Below are positions 58,541 through 64,000 of a DNA stretch of 64,000 nt, in pieces (the first letter of the stretch is position 1; the number at the start of each line of letters is the position of its first letter). The stretch comes from Cryptomeria japonica (Eukaryota; Streptophyta; Pinopsida; Cupressales; Cupressaceae): assembly GCF_030272615.1 (NCBI RefSeq), contig NC_081407.1, forward strand, positions 269,237,870-269,301,869, given 5' to 3'. The notes under the pieces were generated by a model that saw nothing but the letters and a program-made list of their open reading frames with translations, had not been told where the DNA came from and searched no databases. Made by a program: the position numbers and the translations under genes.

Positions 58541-59560
58541 AATATAAAGAAGTGGATATAAAGATATGAACTATAATTGAATGCGTTTTTTTAATTTATT
58601 TTTTCTGTTTTTTTTCTATATTTGTTATTATTTTCATCATTCTCATTTATTTCTTTGCAGCGATTATTTAAAACCATTTAAAACTTTTTGAACTGAAGTA
58701 TTAGGATTTTTTTTCTTTTTTCCTTTTGCTCCATTTTCATTTGTTTCTATACCAGGCTGTGATTTCTGTAAAAGATTTTAAACCTGCAAGAAAGGAAATC
58801 TGGAGCGGCTGCCATCAAAATTTAAAAATCCTTCCAAAGCTTGACTGTAGCACACCCAGTAATTTAGGGTTTGCAAACTTTTACCAATTATAATATTTTG
58901 AAAACCCTTTCATCGCACAAACAACAATAATATAACATTAAAGAAAATGCATTTAATATTTTCAAAGCAGTAATAGAATAATATAGTTATGAATGAATAG
59001 TTTTTTCTATTTTTTAACTTGAAAATTAATTATGGTTTGTTGACATTAAAAAAATTCTATTCCTCAAATGAGAATTCTAATAAATAAATAAATTATATAT
59101 TTCAGTCATAATTTAAGTTGTCAAATCATTTAAACATTATAGTTTTCAAAATGTTGATTAAGGGTAAAGAATATATATTTCAGCTATAAATAAGATCACT
59201 TTATATCAATTATTTTAATCTCATCACTTTTTATTAAAAATTATAATTGTTATTTCTTATGTTGACGTATTCTGAAAGAGTTTGTCCCTATGGAAAGCCA
59301 AGGGAAGCTATTTAATCTTTTTTAGATTTAGGTATGCTTTTAGAGAACGGTTTTTAAATTTATTGAAATAATAGTACAATTATACAATGATAAATATAAA
59401 ATAGTTATAATATCTAAAAATTAATTTGGAAAGAAATTTATAAATTTAAAAAAGATAAAAGAATATGTAAAGTAAAGATTTGATAAGATGAAATTGTTTT
59501 TGGATTGATAATTTTCATTATTAATATTAAAAAGAGAATGGTTGATATTTTTTAAAAGAG
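58541..59560. other. AT-rich intergenic DNA
   Basis: I see no coding frame, LTR end or RNA gene here. Confidence 0.5.
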
Positions 59561-60110
59561 GGGTGAAAATTTATTCAAACCAGAAGAAATACAAAGCAAG
59601 GCATCAAACTGTCCTATCAAGATCCACTAAGTGATCTAGCTTAAGAGACAATCCAGGGGTAATTGACCCTTATCCACAACATTCCAATTATGCATGCAGT
59701 CAAAAACCCATTTGGCCAGATAGTCTACAACACCATTCCACTCCCTAGGAATATGAAATTAAGTAACACAATCCAAAGAAGCACAGAATCCAAAGAAGCA
59801 CTCAAATGAAGCATCTGGTTAACAACCGAAATTAGCTACCAACTAACTTCCTTAGAATGTGGCCAAGACAATAAATTCACCACCAACTGTGAATCTGATT
59901 CACAAATGAGCTTACACCAACCAAGACCACAAGCTTGCTCATAGAAAATAAAAGAGAGAGAGCCTCCATAAAATTATTAGCATGACACCCTTTATAAATA
60001 GAAAAAATAAACTAAACATTCCCTTAAGTGTCTCTCCCAACACCACCTCCCCACCCTATTTATTTTCCGAAGAGGGTGCATGTACCTATTTCACATGATC
60101 TGGTGTTGTG
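59560..60110 (-). pseudogene. LINE F: RNase H remnant
   Basis: The minus-strand translation gives FYEQACGLGWCKLICESDSQ and LVVNLLS, the second/third active-site regions of LINE RNase H. A weak 'WNGVVDYLAKWVFD'-like end with the last Asp follows at about 59760-59690. Several stops and shifts. The left end (TTTGAATAAATTTTCACCCC) looks like a LINE 3' end. It is the end of ORF2 of another L1-type element, with no third ORF beyond it. Confidence 0.6.
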
Positions 60111-60770
60111 GGGGAGGAAGATGAAGACAATTGTATAAATAAGAAATATATTGTACAATAATTATAATGTATAGGTTTATGTAAGAATTATTTATATAAA
60201 TATTGAATGAATAAGTCCTAGTTTTTATATTTATGTATAAAAAATATGTGTAGGTTAGCATTAATAATTATGTAGAATATTTTGATTTTAAATATGCTTT
60301 GGCTTCTCTCATATTAGATGAATAAGCTTAACATATTTATTAATTATAATAATATTAGATATATTTTTTTGCAATCATATTAAATAAATATTTTAAACAT
60401 AAATTCTAAAATAATAAATGTATTTAATAATTTGTTTATTAAGCCAACATGTATAGAAAGAATATTATTTGTACCCACGCAAATATTAAGAATAATAAGT
60501 ACTTGTTTGCGTATACAAAAAATATTATATTACAAGCTTTTGTTTGCATATACATAATATATGTATGTATACTCTATATTTATTTCCTTATTTAAATGGT
60601 TTTTTCTTGACACGTTCTTGCATACTTAACCTGCATATGCTCTTCCTTCATTTTTTGTTTCACATGTATTCTAAATTGTTCATTATTTCTTTTGTTTTTC
60701 TTATATTTTTAATAAATAGGTTCATTATCTTTTGTTTTCCATTAATTCGATCAAAAAAATCTTCCCCTAT
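60111..60770. other. AT-rich intergenic DNA
   Basis: No supported feature. The Phe/Leu-rich frame across 60544-60939 runs into the CT microsatellite and is compositional. Confidence 0.45.
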
Positions 60771-61035
60771 TCTCTCTCTCTCTCTCTCTCTCTCTTATTA
60801 TCTCTCTCTCTCCATTGTCTTGGTTGTCACCTCTCTCTCCCACCCACCATTTCTCCTCCCTCTGCACCTCTTTACCTATCCATCTGTGTCTCATTACAAA
60901 ACTCTCTCTATCTCACTCCTCTCTCTCTCCCCAACATAAGAGACTAATAAAGAGTGAGATACCTCGAAGAGGGGAGAGAGGTGAGGGACCTAGATGGGGA
61001 AATAGAGGGGTGAGATCTAGATAGAGGGGGATAAG
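60771..61035. repeat. CT microsatellite followed by AG-rich tract
   Basis: An uninterrupted (CT)n of about 24 bp at 60771-60794, then CT-rich sequence to about 60930, switching to AG-rich sequence at 60950-61035, just upstream of copia-2. Confidence 0.8.
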
Positions 61036-61048
61036 GATAGGTTGCTAG

Positions 61049-62286
61049 TGTTGGCAATATGAAGGAATTGATTATATTTTTCATTGATGTCAACATTAGC
61101 TGTTATGGTTGGTTTCTGACAGACAAGTTTTGGTTATCGGTAAAATATCTAGTGTTACCGACAGAAGGGACTATCAGTTGGACACTTCCGACATGTTTGG
61201 ATCAATGGAGTATGTTTGGTTTGATGTGCTACATGTTTCTGGACTATATTTTGGTCAGTTGGTATTGACTTGGTGATTGGATGCTATCATACACTCTAGT
61301 AGACCTATATCGGTAAGGGTTTAAGGTTTTACCGATAGAGCTTTTACCAGAGAATCATTGACAAGATGCATTAGTGGTGATTGTGTGGCTTCTAGATGGA
61401 ATTTAGGATGCTGAAGATGATCTTTGTTTGTACCTCAAGTGATTGGAGACATCGCTTTGGCATGGTGGACCCAGATTAGGTCTAGTACCTATCTAGGTTA
61501 TGGACCGGTATCATGTAATGCGTTCTTTATACATTACCAGGATTATTTATGGATTGGTTAATGTTGTTTTGGACTAAAGATGACATGGCATATCATTGTA
61601 ATGTGGATATATGTAATGATCTTATTATAATATCTTTTAGGTGCCCAACCTAATTGGTTTAACCTTAGGGTTTGTATAAATTGATGCAAGATCTCATTGT
61701 AGATCATGGTGGTAGAGAAATATAATGTTAAAATAATAGAATATATTTCAAGTAGAAGATTTGGTCGATCATTGAAGATCAAATTGGGTTTATGTAAGAG
61801 GTCAAAGGCCTATTGTATTGAGCTTAACTGAGACTGTATTGAGGTATGGTAGATGTTATCTCTGGCAGTTCATTCTTCTGGATTGTTATCCAATTATATT
61901 GAGGTGGTTATAACCTCTCTCTAGTCAGTGAGACTCCTTTGTAATGAGCAGTACGCTCTAGGTAGTCTACCTTCTTGCATGTGCAGGCCCCTCATTGTAT
62001 CGCATACTTTCTGCAAAAGTTTTTCTGACTGTGGGTAGGCTTCTCATAGTGGTTTTTCCCTTTACTAGGTTTTACACGTACAAATAATGGTGTTATATGG
62101 TATGGTTGCATTGTGTTAATTATCTATTTCATTATTAAGTTTTATTGCTTACCAGTATTTGTTTAGATGCTATTCCGGTATTCAATGTTGATGTGCTCTA
62201 GTTAAAGGTTATAAAGTGGTTTGATTAATATAATATGTTGACAACTGATTCACCCCCCCCTCAGTTGTCCACCGGTTATCCTAACA
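61049..62286 (+). repeat. Copia-2 5' LTR
   Basis: 1238 bp, TGTTGGCAATATG...TTATCCTAACA. A possible TATA box, TTGTATAAATTG, lies near 61671. CTGATTCACCCCCCCCTCAG lies about 35 bp from the 3' end, as in copia-1. Confidence 0.8.
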
Positions 62287-62287
62287 A

Positions 62288-62299
62288 TTGGTATTAGAG
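62288..62299 (+). promoter_or_regulatory. Copia-2 primer-binding site
   Basis: TTGGTATTAGAG follows the LTR by one base. It is the same variant of the initiator-Met tRNA site as in copia-1. Confidence 0.85.
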
Positions 62300-62344
62300 A
62301 TATGGTCCTCTTTTGCAAAAGCTTAACCACTTGAGGTAGATCCT

Positions 62345-64000
62345 ATGACAACTAATACTTCAAATCCACGTACAACTATTTTTCAAAAGATAAATCCCTA
62401 AGCTTGATGGAGCAAATTATGGGATATGGAAAATCCAAATGGAGACTCATCTTAGATGTCTTGGAAATGATATTTGGGAGATCACTGAGAAAGGATACAC
62501 ACCTTATTGTGAGATTTTTCCAAGATCAAGAGGCAATGGAAAGCACAAATAAGAGAGAACAAAATAGATGATAGGAATAAATTATATTCTATTAAGATGA
62601 AAATACTGATCAACTGGATCATCAAGATATAGATTGATTGTCTGTACAAACAAAGTAGATGAGTCTACTTATATAGGCAAGGCTTATAGATATGTGAGCA
62701 CACAAACATGACATGTGGCTCAATAAGAAACAAGGGTAGGTAGGAAATAGGTGTGGGTAGGTAGGATAAATAATATAATAGTCCACATGAGGTGGAATGT
62801 AAAAAAAAGATAAGATCAACACCATAAAAGGTGGAAATTCTCCTACACACACTATCCCAATGTGGCACAAACACCCAAGTGTCTCATACCCAAACTACTA
62901 TGAAATGCATTTCTCAAGTAAACTTAAGTATAGTGTAATAATATCCAAGATGAATAATTATTTACACCAACACTTATGATCCGACATTTGGCAATCCTAC
63001 TCCTGTAGACTTGGACAAAAATATTGATAATGATTGTAGAGCTAGAGAAGCCCTCTTGTGTGCACTCACTAATTAGTAAATCATGGGATTGGCTGATAAA
63101 TCATCTGCAAAGGTTATGTGGGATAAATTACAAACTCTGAATGAAGGTGACCCTACTGTCAAAATTGCTAAATCTGATGGTTACCAGGTAAGATATGAGA
63201 ACTTGAAGATGGAAGACAATGAAAGAATTGTTACATTTATGGAAAAAGTAAATGAGATTGTCATGGGAATTCAATGTTGTGGAGGATCTCTGAGTGAAGA
63301 TGAAATAGTTTCTAAAGTTTTGAGAGCCCTACCACTGCCTTACAAGATGAAGGCTACTGCAATTAATGAATTCAGAACAATGGCAAACACTTCAGTTAAC
63401 AGAGACATTCTGATTGGGAAATTATCTGCTTTTGAGTTTAAAGAATTTGGACCTTTTGGAGCTACAAAATCTGAATCTATTTTTCATGAATCATCATCAT
63501 CTACTAGCAAGAGTGATTGGAAAGCCCTATAAGAAAAAGAATTAGAATATATGAGGAAAGGGGATGAAGAATTTGAGCAACTTGAAGTCTTATTTTCTAG
63601 AAGAGTACCTAAAGGATCGACAAGAAGTAAGTATGAAAGAAAAGCACCTTTTAAATATTTTGCATGTAATAAGATTGGTCATTTTGCATCTAGATGTCCC
63701 GAAAGGAATGGAAGATTTGAAGAAAGAGTTAAGAAATCATTTAATCCTAATCAGAACAAATATAGATTCAAGAAAAATAAACAATTCTACATAGCGGAAG
63801 AGGAAGGGGTGAGTGATGATTGAGAGGATGAACCGATAGGAGACTCTGCTAGTGGATCCGACAATGGAAAATGGGTGTTCTATGCTTTAAAGGAAGATGA
63901 ACAAGAATCGGCTATCACAAATGAAGAAAAGGACCTGGTAGAAAACGTTGAAGACAAGGATGAATGGGTAATTGATAGTGGATGCTCACATCATATGACT
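62345..64000 (+). pseudogene. Copia-2 gag and start of protease, broken and incomplete
   Basis: Gag starts at ATG 62345 (MTTNTSNPRTTIFQKINP). A one-base shift at about 62393-62400 moves to the frame reading 'LDGANYGIWKIQME'. The frame is split by a solo LTR (62508-62972). It then continues to tandem stops TAG TAA at 63074-63079, an intact stretch 63083-63529 (gag_pre/UBN2-type), a stop at 63530, the CCHC knuckle 'CNKIGHFASRC' (about 63660-63700), a stop at 63821, and the protease motif DSGCSHH at the window edge. Gag would form virus-like particles; this copy cannot. Confidence 0.88.
62508..62972 (-). mobile_element. Solo LTR (465 bp) inside copia-2 gag
   Basis: TGTGAGATTTTT...TTACACCAACA, with target duplication CTTAT at 62503-62507 and 62973-62977. 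A minus-strand TATATAAGTAGAC (near 62672) suggests the promoter faces left. Removing it restores gag. No internal sequence is present. Confidence 0.85.

Larger units (their letters stand above)
61049..64000 (+). mobile_element. Copia-2: Ty1/copia element, 5' part (runs off window)
   Basis: 5' LTR 61049-62286, initiator-Met primer site 62288-62299, then gag and the start of protease (WVIDSGCSHHMT at the window end). RT, integrase and 3' LTR lie beyond 64000. The LTR ends, gag layout, primer variant and C-rich motif near the LTR end resemble copia-1, so the families are related. Gag contains a solo LTR and several stops, so it is dead. Confidence 0.85.

Noticed and set aside
60544-60947. Phe/Leu/Ser-rich plus-strand frame with apparent membrane segments
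   Set aside because: It runs into the CT microsatellite; hydrophobicity is due to T-rich composition.
1-64000. tRNA, rRNA or organelle-derived inserts
   Set aside because: I looked for typical tRNA arms, rRNA-like GC-rich conserved blocks and plastid gene motifs and saw none that I could support by eye.

Overview
This is plant nuclear DNA from a large, gene-poor, retrotransposon-filled genome. The retroelement families are typical of plants: Ty1/copia, Ty3/gypsy (chromovirus-like and Tat-like), L1-type LINEs with an RNase H domain, and a PIF1/Helitron-type helicase. The density of old, nested, stop-riddled elements suggests a gymnosperm such as a conifer, but that is inference. Only one host-type coding sequence is credible: a short F-box gene at about 30.4-30.9 kb, whose 3' end appears frameshifted and has a partial second copy about 4.9 kb downstream.

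Layout. 1-300: degenerate telomere-like repeat. 300-1004: AT-rich DNA with a ~100-bp tandem unit. 1005-3484 (-): 5'-truncated LINE 'A'. 3508-11053 (-): complete but dead copia element 'copia-1', 5-bp target duplication TGAAT. 11059-11246: more of the ~100-bp AT unit. 11247-20485 (-): LINE 'D', split by a 7.6-kb Tat-like LTR element 'G1' (11464-19083, target duplication CATCC) that carries a long gag/protease-like frame and no reverse transcriptase. About 21.3-22.5 kb: worn LTR related to G1. 23.4-28.4 kb (-): gypsy 'G3', whose 5' LTR is split by LINE 'E' (25575-27757, +). 30.4-30.9 kb: F-box gene. 32.3-33.4 and 35.2-35.6 kb: GA-rich tracts separated by an 1.8-kb solo LTR (33375-35185). 35.6-42.1 kb: second copy of the F-box 3' region, split by tandem Tat-like element 'G2' (LTR-internal-LTR-internal). 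About 42.1-45.9 kb (-): LINE 'B'. 45.9-48.0 kb (-): PIF1/Helitron helicase pseudogene with an apparent intron. 48.0-51.4 kb: unassigned DNA. 51.4-57.8 kb (-): a helicase fragment fused to LINE 'C', whose endonuclease region holds a 911-bp DNA transposon. 57.9-58.5 kb: AT-rich tandem repeat. 59.6-60.1 kb: LINE 'F' RNase H remnant. 61049-64000 (+): 5' part of copia-2, with a 465-bp solo LTR inside gag.

The most interesting signal is in LINEs A, B and E. Each carries, downstream of the RNase H end of ORF2, a further conserved coding region (a globular domain, a Lys/Arg-rich linker and a coiled-coil-like C-terminus), followed by a shared 3'-terminal motif. A and E are 5'-truncated insertions bracketed by their own target-site duplications, so the extra region lies inside the reverse-transcribed unit. 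This suggests a LINE lineage with a third ORF 3' of ORF2.

Nearly all coding regions are decayed, and many of the stops I could classify look like C-to-T changes of CGA, CAA or CAG codons, as expected under dense cytosine methylation. The nesting gives a relative order of events: LINE D before G1; LINE A before or beside copia-1; G3 before LINE E; F-box duplication before G2; LINE C before its MITE-like insert; copia-2 before the solo LTR in its gag.
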